Assembly: GCA_009778385.1 (NCBI GenBank)
Contig: WRJX01000098.1
Coordinates: 1-51,597 of the forward strand
DNA from: Candidatus Bathycorpusculum sp.
GTDB lineage: Archaea > Thermoproteota > Bathyarchaeia > Bathyarchaeales > Bathycorpusculaceae
DNA length: 51,597 bases
Direction: 5' to 3'
In this document: positions 7,963-17,831 of the stretch, piece after piece
Numbering within the stretch: the first letter of the stretch is position 1
Layout: every line of letters begins with the position of its first letter
Program-made: the position numbers and the translations under genes
Notes under the pieces: generated by a model
What the model was told of the DNA's origin: nothing
The model's database searches: none
Seen by the model: only the letters and a program-made list of their open reading frames with translations

Positions 7963-8277
7963 TTAAGGTTGCTTAGTACGGTGACCTTCACCATACTGGT
8001 AGGGTCTGCTTAAATTTTTTTCAAGTTTACTTGCAAACACTTTATCCATATTCATATTCGGACAGGCAAAACGGCTAGCATCTAAAAGATAAAAGATTAC
8101 ATCAATTAGCTCCTCAGCAATTTTTTCTTCTGGCAACCCTTTTTTCCATGCATCACTAGCTTCACCTAGCTCAATAAAAGCAAAAAGCAATTTTTTAGGT
8201 ACATCTTCAGGTTTATTGTAAAAACCCTTAGCTATTACTAATGCTTCAATTTCTTTTTTCATTTCTTCAAGATGCAT
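7963..8277 (-). CDS. MazG-like nucleotide pyrophosphohydrolase
   Basis: 104-residue all-alpha NTP pyrophosphohydrolase of the MazG/dUTPase-2 superfamily. The metal-binding EXXE...EXXD pattern is visible: FIELGEASDAW (about 32-42) followed by EELIDVIFYLLD (about 55-66). Small members hydrolyse non-canonical or excess NTPs to NMP and pyrophosphate. Length is typical for single-domain forms. It is followed on the same strand by the YkgJ-type gene 60 bases downstream, so they may share a transcript. Confidence 0.82.
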   Translation of the reverse strand: MHLEEMKKEIEALVIAKGFYNKPEDVPKKLLFAFIELGEASDAWKKGLPEEKIAEELIDVIFYLLDASRFACPNMNMDKVFASKLEKNLSRPYQYGEGHRTKQP

Positions 8278-8407
8278 AAGTTTACTACTCTCGAACAGAA
8301 AAACTACATCCCCTTATTTTAAGACTGTTTTTTTATTGTTGTTAAACATCTCTTGTCTATGATTTTTTTCCGCAAGACATAAGAGGCAAAAAGCATTAAC
8401 CTATAAC

Positions 8408-10180
8408 ATGATCAGTATGAACAAAACGGCAGCTGTACTGATTGTTCTTTTGTTATTATCGTCTGTTCTTATCCTAACCTCAGAAATAGTTAATGCCCAA
8501 AACTCGGATGTTATCCGAATTAAGGCAGACGGTACAGTAACAGGAACTGACAAAATAAAACAGAATGGTTCAGTGTACACTTTAACAGGTGATCTACAGG
8601 CATCTGTTGGTCAAAATGAAGCATTTATCTTTATAGAAAAAAGCAACATTACACTTAACGGCGCAGGTTATACCATTCAAGGGTCCGGTTCAGGTTCAGG
8701 CATTTACATGCTAAGAAGCCAAAACGTCACAATTGAAAATTTTACCATATGCGGCTTTAGTAAAGGTATAGATTTCTGGATAGTTGAAAATTGGCCCTCA
8801 AACTCAAGTTATCTAAATCAGCCATCGGCATTTAACAACCACATACTTAACAACAAAATTGAAGCTATTAGCCACATAAATAGTAACCAAACAAACGAGG
8901 TAGGCTGGTGCATTTATCTTAGTGATGCAATTCAAACGGTAATCTCTGGTAACAGTTTTACTTGTAAAAATCCTCAAGGCGGCGTATACTTTAGCAACTC
9001 AACAAGAAATACAAGTCTAATTAACAACAATTTTACTGGATGTGGTGTCTGCAGTTCAAGTTCTAACCAAACGGTTGCTTACGGAAACATGGTTGATGGA
9101 AAACCCTTAATTTATCTTGACAGCAAATCTAACCAAGTTCTCGAAGAAGCAGGACTTGTTTATCTCTTCAACTGTAGTAGTATTGTCGTAAAAAATGTTA
9201 AACCCCTATACGATTACGCTGTTACAGTACAGCTAGTTGATACAATAACAAGTGAAATATCCCATAGTTGTGGACATGTTAGTTTAATTAATTCAAGCAA
9301 TAACAGCATTCATGATAATTTGTTGAATTCAATAACGCTTTATGCAAGCTCATACAATAAGGTGTTTACTAATAAAATTGCTGACTTTAGCATATGCATA
9401 AAACTATATGGGGATTCAAGTTTCAATACAATTTATGATAACATACTTTTAGACACTGCTTACTCAAGTGATGCTGAAAGAATACATGATTCTGGATTTA
9501 ATACTGCTGCAATTCAATTGGGCGATACTCAATTAGGCGGCGCTTTTAACAATAATATTTATGACAACACAATTATTAATCATGATTGCGCTTTTGAATT
9601 CTTCTTAAGCTCAAATAATACCATAACCGTCAATACAATTAAAGACTGCAAAGTAGGAGTTCAACTTGGTAAGTCACATTTTAACACCTTCACTGAAAAT
9701 AATATAACTTCCTGCAATAGGTACGCCGTAAGCATGTATGCTGAATCAAGCAATAACACCTTTTACTACAATAACTTCATTGACAACAAAGTACAATGCA
9801 TTGAAGCTCATCAACAAACACTACTCTCTGACAGTGAAACATACTCAGTAGGCAATACATGGGACAACGGTAAAACCGGCAACTATTGGGATACTTACAC
9901 AGGCGTAGACATAAACGGTGATGGAATAGGTGATACACCCTATCAAGTTTTCGAGTACATGATTGACAATTACCCCTTAATGAAACCAATTGAAATCTCC
10001 AACTCCCACAACACCATAGACATACCCGCATACGACCCAACACCAATTCACCCAACACCCGGCGGCATTATGCAAGCGTTATCTGACACAAAAACCCTAA
10101 CACTCATAATTGCGGTATGCATAATCCTTGGCGTTATCAGCGGCTTACTGATATATTTCAGACGACTAATTTTCAGATAA
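8408..10180 (+). CDS. Secreted right-handed beta-helix (NosD-like) surface protein
   Basis: 590 residues. An N-terminal signal or membrane segment (about 5-28) is followed by an opening block (VIRIKADGTVTGTDKIKQNG) and then many beta-helix rungs rich in Asn with N-N-x-I and NN-T-I patterns, as in NosD/periplasmic copper-binding or pectate-lyase-like repeats. Near residues 495-520 is the block GNYWDTYTGVDINGDGIGDT, common at the end of such domains. A C-terminal hydrophobic segment (about 562-583) followed by Arg residues anchors it. Many NxS/T sites suit N-glycosylation. Probably an S-layer-associated or polysaccharide-binding protein. The protein at 49790 shares its opening block. Confidence 0.8.
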   Translation: MISMNKTAAVLIVLLLLSSVLILTSEIVNAQNSDVIRIKADGTVTGTDKIKQNGSVYTLTGDLQASVGQNEAFIFIEKSNITLNGAGYTIQGSGSGSGIYMLRSQNVTIENFTICGFSKGIDFWIVENWPSNSSYLNQPSAFNNHILNNKIEAISHINSNQTNEVGWCIYLSDAIQTVISGNSFTCKNPQGGVYFSNSTRNTSLINNNFTGCGVCSSSSNQTVAYGNMVDGKPLIYLDSKSNQVLEEAGLVYLFNCSSIVVKNVKPLYDYAVTVQLVDTITSEISHSCGHVSLINSSNNSIHDNLLNSITLYASSYNKVFTNKIADFSICIKLYGDSSFNTIYDNILLDTAYSSDAERIHDSGFNTAAIQLGDTQLGGAFNNNIYDNTIINHDCAFEFFLSSNNTITVNTIKDCKVGVQLGKSHFNTFTENNITSCNRYAVSMYAESSNNTFYYNNFIDNKVQCIEAHQQTLLSDSETYSVGNTWDNGKTGNYWDTYTGVDINGDGIGDTPYQVFEYMIDNYPLMKPIEISNSHNTIDIPAYDPTPIHPTPGGIMQALSDTKTLTLIIAVCIILGVISGLLIYFRRLIFR

Positions 10181-10279
10181 ACAACATAAAAACCTAAATG
10201 ATTCTTTATATTACCATTTCTTTTTACACGCCCCTTAATAACAATTAACTCTATAGCATTATTATCGTTGTGAAAACCT

Positions 10280-10678
10280 ATGAGTGACCCAGAATTAGCC
10301 GTTTTAAAACAAGTATCCACACTAACAAAAGTTAGCGACATCGAGGATCAAAAAACGCTACGAAAACTGCTAATTGAAGGCAAAGCCTACAGCCCACAAG
10401 AAGGTTATGTAGTCGCAACAACGCCAATAACAAACCAAAACCCTCAACCACTACTACCTTCTAACGAGACTATCATCTGGGAAACACGTACACCAAAACC
10501 TAAACACAAAGGTGACATGCCCACTCCATACGAGTTCTGCGCATACACTAAATATGCAGAGTTACCCTCTGACATTTTACGCATAACACGTGACGTATCA
10601 TTCACTGAATGGATTGAACATGACGGTTACAAATACAAAAGAATCGCCGGTGGCGTTATGCGACGACCAATTAATTAA
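10280..10678 (+). CDS. Conserved-looking hypothetical protein
   Basis: 132 residues, soluble, no signal peptide, no cysteine cluster. The C-terminal third (YAELPSDILRITRDVSFTEW then HDGYKYKRIAGG) reads like a compact folded domain, and codon use resembles neighbouring housekeeping genes, so it is probably a real protein. It starts at ATG 10280 and lies about 100 bases before TrpRS on the same strand. I recognise no family and give no function. Confidence 0.6.
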   Translation: MSDPELAVLKQVSTLTKVSDIEDQKTLRKLLIEGKAYSPQEGYVVATTPITNQNPQPLLPSNETIIWETRTPKPKHKGDMPTPYEFCAYTKYAELPSDILRITRDVSFTEWIEHDGYKYKRIAGGVMRRPIN

Positions 10679-10777
10679 AAGAATAACGGCAAAAACATAT
10701 ATCTCAAAAACCCCTTTCTCACCATTAATTGGTGATACAAGACGGCCTCACCCGATATAACTGATAACAATAACGAA

Positions 10778-11884
10778 ATGGTAGTTACTCCTTGGGAAGT
10801 AAAAGGCAAAGTTGACTATGACAAACTTATAAAAGAATTCGGCACTCAACCCTTAACATCACAACTTCTCAAACGTGTAGAAAACCACACTGACAAATTA
10901 CACCTACAGCTTGAACGCAAAATCTTCTTTAGCCACCGAGATCTGGACACTGTTTTAGACCTTTATGAAAAAGGCACAAAATTCGTCCTCTACACAGGCA
11001 GAGGCCCATCTGGCCCCGTTCACATTGGGCACCTCGTCCCATGGCTCTTCACTTTACACATTCAACAAAAATTCAAAACCCGACTATACTTCCAAATAAC
11101 TGACGATGAAAAATACCTCGTCAACGATGAACGAGACCTTAAAGAAACAAGCAAATGGTCATACGAAAACGCTCTTGACCTAATCGCACTTGGATTCAAA
11201 CCAGAAGACACATTCATAATTTATGACACCAAAGACATCGATTTACTATATGACATAACCCTTGAGGTAGCTAAACGCATAACATACAGCACCGCCCGTA
11301 GCAGCTTTGGCTTCCAAGACAGCACCAACATTGGATGGGTATACTGGCCCGCAATACAAGCCGCCCCCTGCTTCATACACAAAAAACTCACAGGCGAAAA
11401 CGTACCTGCTCTCATTCCCGCAGCAATCGACCAAGACCCATACTGGAGAGTAACTCGCGACGTAGCCCAAAAACTCGGCTACTACAAACCTGCCCAAATC
11501 CACTGCCGCTTTTTACCTGGACTTGGCACAGGAGGAAAAATGAGCGCCTCAATGCCTGAAACTAGCATATTTACCATGGACATGCCAGATGTCGTCAAAA
11601 AGAAAATCTGGGGCGCATTTACAGGCGGCAAACCCACAGCAGCTGAACAACGTACAACTGGCGCAGACCCAACAGTATGTAGCATATTTCAATACTACTA
11701 TTACCTCTTTGAAGCTGACACATCCAAACTAAAAGAAAAAGAACACAGATGCAGAACAGGCGAAATGCTATGCGGCGAATGCAAAAAAGACATAACTGAA
11801 AAACTCAACAATTTCCTCGAAGCCCATCGCGAACGCAGAGAAAAAGCCAAAGACATAATCGAACAATTCAACATCAAACGCTAA
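10778..11884 (+). CDS. trpS: Tryptophanyl-tRNA synthetase
   Basis: Class Ic aminoacyl-tRNA synthetase charging tRNA-Trp, archaeal/eukaryotic type, 368 residues. The ATP-binding HIGH motif is H82-I-G-H85 within GRGPSGPVHIGHL. The second signature KMSAS is at 254-258 (GGKMSAS). The stretch IDQDPYWRVTRDVA is characteristic of archaeal TrpRS. A Cys-rich spot near the end (RCRTGEMLCGECK) may bind a metal. Start ATG 10778. Confidence 0.95.
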   Translation: MVVTPWEVKGKVDYDKLIKEFGTQPLTSQLLKRVENHTDKLHLQLERKIFFSHRDLDTVLDLYEKGTKFVLYTGRGPSGPVHIGHLVPWLFTLHIQQKFKTRLYFQITDDEKYLVNDERDLKETSKWSYENALDLIALGFKPEDTFIIYDTKDIDLLYDITLEVAKRITYSTARSSFGFQDSTNIGWVYWPAIQAAPCFIHKKLTGENVPALIPAAIDQDPYWRVTRDVAQKLGYYKPAQIHCRFLPGLGTGGKMSASMPETSIFTMDMPDVVKKKIWGAFTGGKPTAAEQRTTGADPTVCSIFQYYYYLFEADTSKLKEKEHRCRTGEMLCGECKKDITEKLNNFLEAHRERREKAKDIIEQFNIKR

Positions 11885-12004
11885 CCACAAAAAACTAGTT
11901 ATCTTCCTATTAACTCATCTATTTAGAGTTAATTTTTTAAGCAAAAGACAAACAGAAATAAAAGACATATTACCCCTTCTTTATCTTTAAAGGAAGGAAT
12001 TGTT

Positions 12005-12556
12005 ATGTCATCCAAAGTAACTGTAAACTATGCATCTGCTTATCGCCTTTTACACCCAATGCATACCGTACTTGTATCATGCATGGGAAAAGCTGGCAAA
12101 CCAAACATAACTACTATGGCCTGGGCCATGCCCACAAGCCAAAAACCACCCCTTGTCGCAATCAGCCTTGCACCCGAAAGACACTCACACAGCTTAATTG
12201 AAGAGTCAGGCGAATTCATTATAAACATTCCATCTGTTGAACTTCTACAAGCCATTATTGCTTGCGGTGCATTTAGCGGCAGAAGCTTTGATAAATTCAA
12301 AAAAGCAGGCTTAACCCCAATCCCAGGCAAACGCGTCAAAACCCCTGCAATACTAGAATGCCTCGCACATATAGAATGCACTGTTGAGGACAAATTCCAA
12401 ACTGGCGACCACACAATGTTTGTAGGCAAAATAGTGGAAGCCTACACTGATATGGGTATATTTTCCGATAGTTATGACATCAAACGCGCACACATGGTAT
12501 ATCACGGTGGCGGAAACAACTTTTACACACTCGACGTCAAAAACTATAAACCCTAA
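12005..12556 (+). CDS. Flavin reductase-like protein (FMN-binding split barrel)
   Basis: 183 residues with the flavin reductase-like fold that binds FMN. The family landmarks are the early TTMAWAMPTS segment, the LVAISLAPERHSHSLIEESG core and the conserved EFIINIPS strand. Members reduce flavin or, in anaerobes, act as accessory oxidoreductases such as flavoredoxins. Start ATG 12005 has AAAGGAAGGAATTGTT upstream, a strong ribosome binding site. Stands alone between TrpRS and the convergent CTP synthase gene. Confidence 0.88.
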   Translation: MSSKVTVNYASAYRLLHPMHTVLVSCMGKAGKPNITTMAWAMPTSQKPPLVAISLAPERHSHSLIEESGEFIINIPSVELLQAIIACGAFSGRSFDKFKKAGLTPIPGKRVKTPAILECLAHIECTVEDKFQTGDHTMFVGKIVEAYTDMGIFSDSYDIKRAHMVYHGGGNNFYTLDVKNYKP

Positions 12557-12693
12557 TGAATTTTTACTGGCTAACTCCTTTTTTTATCCCATACTCTACA
12601 GCTTAGCGCATAGTTAATCCTACAAAATGTATACTCAAACAGTTGAATCTGTATGCCTAAAAAATAGTAAGATTAAAAAGAGAAAAGCTAAGT

Positions 12694-14322
12694 TTAGACA
12701 AAAGTTGGATTGGGTTTACCAAGCTTTCGGTCTATGCAGGCTTGAATGAATCCTCTGTATGCAGGTGATGGTCTGCCGGGGCGGCTCTTGAATTCTCCGT
12801 GGAACTGAGTTGCAAAATAGAAGTATTTATCTGGCAACTCTAGGGTTTCCATTCTTCTACCATCTGTACTTTTGCCTGAGAAAACAAGACCATTTTTCTT
12901 TAGAATTTCCACGTAGTCAAGATTAACTTCGAAACGGTGCCTATGGCGTTCCATGAATTCTTCTTGTTTGTACAAGTTGAAGGCGATGCTGTTTGGTTGT
13001 AGGTGAATTTTATGTGTACCCAGTCGCATCGTTGCACCTTTGTATTCTACTCCTCGTTGTTCTGGCATTAGGTCAATTACTGGGTGCGGTGAGTCTGGGT
13101 TAATTTCTGTACTGTTTGCATCTTTTAAATTGCAGACATTGCGTGCAAACTCTATTGTTGCTAATTGGAAACCATAACATATACCTAAGAAGGGGATGTC
13201 ATTTTCTCTGGCGTATTGTACAGCGGAGATTTTACCTTCAGTTCCTCTTGGACCAAAACCGTATGGAACAAAAATGCCGTCAAAATTAGATAGGTCTTTG
13301 ATACATTGTGGGTCTTTTTCGAATTTTTCTGCTTCAAGATATGTGATACAGACCTTGGTTTTGCATGCTGCGCCGCCATGTTTTAAGGCTTCACTCATGC
13401 TTACGTAACTATCTGTTAAACCGGCATATTTACCTACTAGTGCAATTTTTACTTCATGCTCTGGATTGATTATTGCGTTGACAAATGTTTGCCATTCTTC
13501 ATATTCTTTGGTTGTGCAGTTAAAGCCTAAACGTTGACAGACAAAGTCACCCATGCCCTGTTTATCTAAAATTAGTGGGACTTCATAGACAGAATCTGCG
13601 TTATAAGCACTAAATACTGCACTTTCAGGAATAGTGCCAAATAACGCGATTTTACGTAATGTTTCAGCATCAATCATTTGTGCGCTTCTTGCAGCAATGA
13701 TGTCTGGTTGGATGCCTATGCGTCTTAACTCATTTACGCTGTGCTGTAATGGTTTAGTTTTCATTTCTTGGGTTACATCAAGAATTGGCACAAGCGCAAC
13801 ATGGGCATAGAGAGTGTTTTCATAACCTTCCTCCATACGCATTTGACGGATTGCTTCAAGAAATGGCAAGCCTTCTATGTCGCCAACTGTTCCGCCAACT
13901 TCTGTTAAAACAACATCTGCACCTAATGCTTTCCCCGCGTTTTTAATACGACTCTTTATTTCATTGGTAATATGGGGAACTATTTGGACACAGCGACCAA
14001 GATAGTCGCCATGGCGCTCTTTTTCAATTACTGATTTGTAAACGGTTCCTGTAGTTAAATTGTTGCTCTGTTTAAGACTTAAATCTAGGAAACGTTCGTA
14101 CCAACCTAAGTCTAGGTCAGTTTCGCCTCCGTCGTCAGTGACGAAGACTTCTCCGTGCATGTAAGGATTCATTGTTCCCGCGTCAACATTGACATATGGG
14201 TCAATTTTTACTACTGTAGGTTTTAATCCTCTTACTTGAAGCATTTTTCCAATTGAGGAAGTTAAAATACCCTTACCAACGGAGCTTAATACACCACCTG
14301 TAACGAAAATATACTTGACCAT
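12694..14322 (-). CDS. pyrG: CTP synthase
   Basis: Makes CTP from UTP, ATP and glutamine. 542 residues, normal length. The N-terminal synthase domain opens with the P-loop-like GVLSSVGKGILTSSIGKML, and contains the DPYVNVDAGTMNP and EVGGTVGDIE segments. The class I glutamine amidotransferase domain begins near residue 295; the nucleophile is C382 in LGICYGFQLA (most family members have GICLG, so Tyr replaces Leu). The His-x-Glu of the triad is in QFHGEFKSRP, where Gly stands in the usual Pro place. It faces the flavin reductase gene. Confidence 0.96.
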   Translation of the reverse strand: MVKYIFVTGGVLSSVGKGILTSSIGKMLQVRGLKPTVVKIDPYVNVDAGTMNPYMHGEVFVTDDGGETDLDLGWYERFLDLSLKQSNNLTTGTVYKSVIEKERHGDYLGRCVQIVPHITNEIKSRIKNAGKALGADVVLTEVGGTVGDIEGLPFLEAIRQMRMEEGYENTLYAHVALVPILDVTQEMKTKPLQHSVNELRRIGIQPDIIAARSAQMIDAETLRKIALFGTIPESAVFSAYNADSVYEVPLILDKQGMGDFVCQRLGFNCTTKEYEEWQTFVNAIINPEHEVKIALVGKYAGLTDSYVSMSEALKHGGAACKTKVCITYLEAEKFEKDPQCIKDLSNFDGIFVPYGFGPRGTEGKISAVQYARENDIPFLGICYGFQLATIEFARNVCNLKDANSTEINPDSPHPVIDLMPEQRGVEYKGATMRLGTHKIHLQPNSIAFNLYKQEEFMERHRHRFEVNLDYVEILKKNGLVFSGKSTDGRRMETLELPDKYFYFATQFHGEFKSRPGRPSPAYRGFIQACIDRKLGKPNPTFV

Positions 14323-14591
14323 CGCCGCATTTTCCCCGATATAACTTACCCCTTTCTTTGCAACGTAATATAACCTTTTTCATATTCAGGATAATAAGCA
14401 GCAATAAACTCAGAACAAGATAATTACTGCCTCAACAATTTTGCAACAACACACTGCGGCGTTGACTCACACGTTAATCTACATGATTTTATTTGCAGGT
14501 TTAAAGACAAGATTTGGTCCTAAACACTTTTTTATTGCTAAACACAATATTACCTTAGTTGTGTTTTATTTTATTTGAGGCTTTGAATTTT

Positions 14592-14819
14592 ATGTCGAGG
14601 GCTTTTGTTTTAATTAATGTTGAGTCAAGTTCTGAAGGAGCATTAAAAGATCTTAGAGCTATAAGCGGTGTTATTGAATCTTATACTGTTTACGGCGTTT
14701 ATGATATACTTGCTAAAGTTCAAGCAAATAGCTTGGATGAACTAAAAGATCTTGCCATTAGAATTCGAAACCTTAGCAAGGTGCGATCTGCTTTAACGTT
14801 GATTTTAACAGAAAAATAG
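14592..14819 (+). CDS. Stand-alone AsnC/Lrp ligand-binding (RAM) domain protein
   Basis: 75 residues consisting only of the effector-binding RAM domain of Lrp/AsnC regulators (AFVLINVESSSEGALKDL, then SYTVYGVYDILAKV and VRSALTLIL). There is no DNA-binding helix-turn-helix. Such small proteins bind amino acids and may modulate full-length Lrp proteins. ATG 14592 with TGAGG about 11 bases upstream is chosen over ATG 14559, which would add an unrelated hydrophobic leader. It is followed by the AsnRS gene after about 190 bases. Confidence 0.85.
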   Translation: MSRAFVLINVESSSEGALKDLRAISGVIESYTVYGVYDILAKVQANSLDELKDLAIRIRNLSKVRSALTLILTEK

Positions 14820-15012
14820 TTGAGGCTATGTCAGTGGCTTGCTCAATATGTGTCATTACAATAGTTTGACCAATCTTTTTTCTTCTTAATTTGTAACGTA
14901 CCTTTGTTTTTGTGATTTTTCTTTTTGTTCTGTATGGTAATCAGTTTCAAGTTATCTTTGCGATAGGCATTTAGGTTACATGTTATTAAATTAGAAGAAA
15001 CGGTTGGTTGCA

Positions 15013-16296
15013 ATGACTCTAAAGAAGATACATGAAGTCTTAGATGGATGCTGTCCAGATCAAAAAGTCCAAGTTAGAGGATGGATTTACCGTAAACGTG
15101 AGGGAAAAGATCTCATATTCCTTGTGTTACGTGATTCTACTGGTATTATTCAATGTACAGTAAAAAAGACAAGTCCTGCATGGAGTGAGGCTCAGAAATT
15201 AACAATAGAGTCTAGCTTATCTCTTGAAGGTACTGCACGTGAAGATAAACGTGCTCCTGGCGGATATGAAATCAGCGCAGAAAATATTAACATAATCGGT
15301 TTAGCTGAAACCTTCCCCATAGGGAAAGATAAAAGTGAAGAATTTATCCGTGACATGCGTCATCTATGGTTAAGAAGCCGAAAAATGAATCTTGTTATGA
15401 AGGTTCGTGATCAAGTTTTTGAGTCAGCACGGGAATACTTCAAAAGCCAATATTATACTGAGGTTTCACCACCCATGTTCATTTCTGCAGCAGTAGAAGG
15501 TGGCTCAACACTATTTGGCCTAAAATATTTTGATCAACAACTCTATCTAACTCAAAGCAGCCAGCTTTACCTTGAAATTCTCATGTATTCACTTGAAAAA
15601 GTCTACTGTATTGCACCCTCTTTTCGAGCAGAAAAAAGTCGAACAATTCGCCACTTAACTGAATATTGGCACATGGAAGGCGAATGGCCATTTGCAGACA
15701 TGACGGACCTTATGAAATTCGAAGAAGATTTAATGACACACATATGCCAAAGTATCGGCGAGAAATGTGAAAAAGAATTTGCCGAACTAGGTGCTGACAT
15801 AAATAAACTAAAAACCGTTAAAGCGCCTTTTCCAAGAATTACCTATAAAGAAGCTATAGAGCGGCTAAAACCTAAAAATCCCACATTAGACTGGGGCACT
15901 GATCTTGGCTATGAGGATGAAAAAGTGCTTGCTGAAGAATTCGGTAAACCATTTTTCGTATATGACTACCCCACAGAAATCAAAGCATTCTACTGTAAAA
16001 CCTACTCCGACCATCCCGAAATCGCTATGAGCGTAGACATGATGGTTCCAAGAATCGGCGAAATCAGCACCGGCGGCGCAAGAGAAGACAACAAAGACAT
16101 CCTTATTCAACGAATGAAAGCTCAGGGACTAAACCCAGAAGACTACGAATGGTACCTTGACCTACGACGTTACGGAACAGTTCCACACGTCGGCTTTGGC
16201 ATGGGCGTTGAACGACTCATCGTTTGGATGCTAGATCTAGATAACATCATTGACGCAATTTCATTCCCCAGAACCACACGACGATTCTACCCCTAA
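15013..16296 (+). CDS. asnS: Asparaginyl-tRNA synthetase
   Basis: Class IIb synthetase. N-terminal OB fold for the anticodon (VQVRGWIYRKREGKDLIFL) followed by the catalytic core with motif 2 (FRAEKSRTIRHLTEYWHME) and motif 3 (GFGMGVERLIVWMLDL). The ending FPRTTRRFYP and the HLTEYWHMEGE stretch point to AsnRS rather than AspRS, whose C-terminus is usually FPRDxxRLxP. 427 residues from ATG 15013; TTG 15004 is possible. An archaeal AspRS2-like paralog with AsnRS activity is the alternative. Confidence 0.88.
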   Translation: MTLKKIHEVLDGCCPDQKVQVRGWIYRKREGKDLIFLVLRDSTGIIQCTVKKTSPAWSEAQKLTIESSLSLEGTAREDKRAPGGYEISAENINIIGLAETFPIGKDKSEEFIRDMRHLWLRSRKMNLVMKVRDQVFESAREYFKSQYYTEVSPPMFISAAVEGGSTLFGLKYFDQQLYLTQSSQLYLEILMYSLEKVYCIAPSFRAEKSRTIRHLTEYWHMEGEWPFADMTDLMKFEEDLMTHICQSIGEKCEKEFAELGADINKLKTVKAPFPRITYKEAIERLKPKNPTLDWGTDLGYEDEKVLAEEFGKPFFVYDYPTEIKAFYCKTYSDHPEIAMSVDMMVPRIGEISTGGAREDNKDILIQRMKAQGLNPEDYEWYLDLRRYGTVPHVGFGMGVERLIVWMLDLDNIIDAISFPRTTRRFYP

Positions 16297-16503
16297 ACCT
16301 CTTCTCCAACATTTTACCCCTCTTTGTCGTCTATTAACCTCCAAGTGATTTCATTCTAAAAACCTCTAAGAGTAAGTCCATACGACTGTCTTTTTATAAC
16401 AAAATATGTTAAAAAACTCAAATTGGCAGGCAAATCGTAGGGGAAGTGTAACCAAAAAATATAACTGTGCCTCTTAGCTTATCTTTCTGTAGGGTTTTTT
16501 ATT

Positions 16504-16941
16504 TTGGTTTCTTATGATAAAGCTGTTTTGAAAAATCTTATGCTTTACCTTAAAACGAAGTCATTGACTTCTGAAAGTATTTACAAGCAATCCAAAAAAG
16601 AGGTAGATGATATTTTCATGGATTTAATGGGCGTATTTCAACGATACTATGACAGTGCACCAGAAGCCGATAAACAAACACTGCGAAGCATGCTGGATTT
16701 AGTTATTTTGGTTTCACAACAAGTCCATACCTCTCATCGGCAAGCGGAATCTGCAATGAGTGACTTCAAAATTTACATAACAGCTCTTGAGGGGTCATAC
16801 AAAAATCTGGATGCTGATTTTGAAAAAACAATATCTCAACCCGCAGAACGGGAAGCCGATGAGAAAGCAAAAGAAGAAGAAGAACGCACCAAGGCTATAG
16901 AAGAATACAGCAAACGTGCACGCCCAAGATTTTATGAATAA
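16504..16941 (+). CDS. Hypothetical helical protein
   Basis: 145 residues, predicted almost wholly alpha-helical and charged, with a long Glu/Lys-rich segment (about 110-140) that would form a coiled coil, ending in a basic tail. No cofactor motif or signal peptide. The start is TTG 16504, supported by TAGGG 12-16 bases upstream; the nearby ATG is in another frame and closes at once. It is convergent with the RNase H gene, seven bases apart. Family not recognised. Confidence 0.6.
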   Translation: MVSYDKAVLKNLMLYLKTKSLTSESIYKQSKKEVDDIFMDLMGVFQRYYDSAPEADKQTLRSMLDLVILVSQQVHTSHRQAESAMSDFKIYITALEGSYKNLDADFEKTISQPAEREADEKAKEEEERTKAIEEYSKRARPRFYE

Positions 16942-16947
16942 TATTAC

Positions 16948-17358
16948 TCAAGTTTGCTCGTCTAATGTTTTGTTTACAAGGGCGTCAGCTTTCTGTATGA
17001 AACTGTTGCTTCTGGAAACGTTGTAAAATTCAATTTTTTTGAAGCGCACCCGCAAAGCATGGGCTTTAAGATATAACCTGCGCAGTTCAAGATTTTTTAC
17101 GCTGTATTCACCTTTCATTTGTCGCCCGACAAGCTCGCTATCCAAGTAACAGATTACTTCTTCTGCCCCAACAGTAAAGGCGTATTCTAAACCCATGGTT
17201 AAGGCTTCGTATTCAGCTTGATTATTAGTACGTATACCTAAAAAACGCGAATCTGACTTTATGATTTCGGCGTTTTCCATCGCCAAAAAAGCTGCCGCTG
17301 CCGGTCCAGGATTTACTCTTGCACCGCCATCTGAATAAAGCACTAAACGCTTAACCAT
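16948..17358 (-). CDS. Ribonuclease HI family protein
   Basis: Cleaves RNA in RNA-DNA hybrids with two metal ions. 136 residues, the size of the archaeal/Bacillus-like RNase HI forms that lack the basic protrusion. The four acidic residues of the active site are visible: D10 (YSDGGARVNPG), E49 (NNQAEYEA), D73 (CYLDSELV) and D125 (IQKADALVN). ATG 17358. A reverse-transcriptase-linked origin is not indicated; it is a stand-alone gene. Confidence 0.9.
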   Translation of the reverse strand: MVKRLVLYSDGGARVNPGPAAAAFLAMENAEIIKSDSRFLGIRTNNQAEYEALTMGLEYAFTVGAEEVICYLDSELVGRQMKGEYSVKNLELRRLYLKAHALRVRFKKIEFYNVSRSNSFIQKADALVNKTLDEQT

Positions 17359-17495
17359 GATTCACTCTACCAATCATTGAATGAATAGTTATCATTTAAA
17401 AATTATACTCAAATGATATCCGTTTTGTTATTGCCAAAGTGTAGTCACATTAGTTTATGTGCTTTAGAATCTAACTTCGATAAAGGGGAAGCCCA

Positions 17496-17831
17496 GTGAC
17501 CAATAGTTTTAACTCACGATATACACCTCAACGTTTTCCAGCTGGTCGTCTAAGGTCTGACAGAGATTGGCAGAATACCAAAAATACTCGAAGAGGCCGT
17601 TTAGACATTGCAGCAGAAATACTGTGCTTTTGCGAGCAACCCAAAACTAAGACAAGTATCATGTATAACACAAACCTTAACTACACACAACTTAAACGCC
17701 ATATGGGTATGTTAACAACCCAAAAACTGCTAACCAAAAAAACCAACAAATATTGCACAACAGAAAAAGGACACGAATTTCTCAACCTCTTCATACGCCT
17801 AAACAACCTCATAGACAACACAAACCCCTAA
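17496..17831 (+). CDS. Winged-helix transcriptional regulator (HTH_45/ArnR1-like)
   Basis: 111 residues. After a basic, Arg-rich N-terminus, residues 33-105 show the archaeal winged-helix pattern RGRLDIAAEIL...KTSIMYNTNLNYTQLKRHMG...LLTKKTNKYCTTEKGHEFL. This pattern is widespread in archaeal one-domain regulators. The start is GTG 17496 with the ribosome binding site AAAGGGGAAG about five bases before it. No target is evident; it is not clearly linked to a neighbour. Confidence 0.8.
   Translation: MTNSFNSRYTPQRFPAGRLRSDRDWQNTKNTRRGRLDIAAEILCFCEQPKTKTSIMYNTNLNYTQLKRHMGMLTTQKLLTKKTNKYCTTEKGHEFLNLFIRLNNLIDNTNP

Noticed and set aside
13196-13408. ORFs antisense to CTP synthase and other long genes
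   Set aside because: They mirror codons of well-identified genes on the other strand and show no family features or ribosome binding sites.
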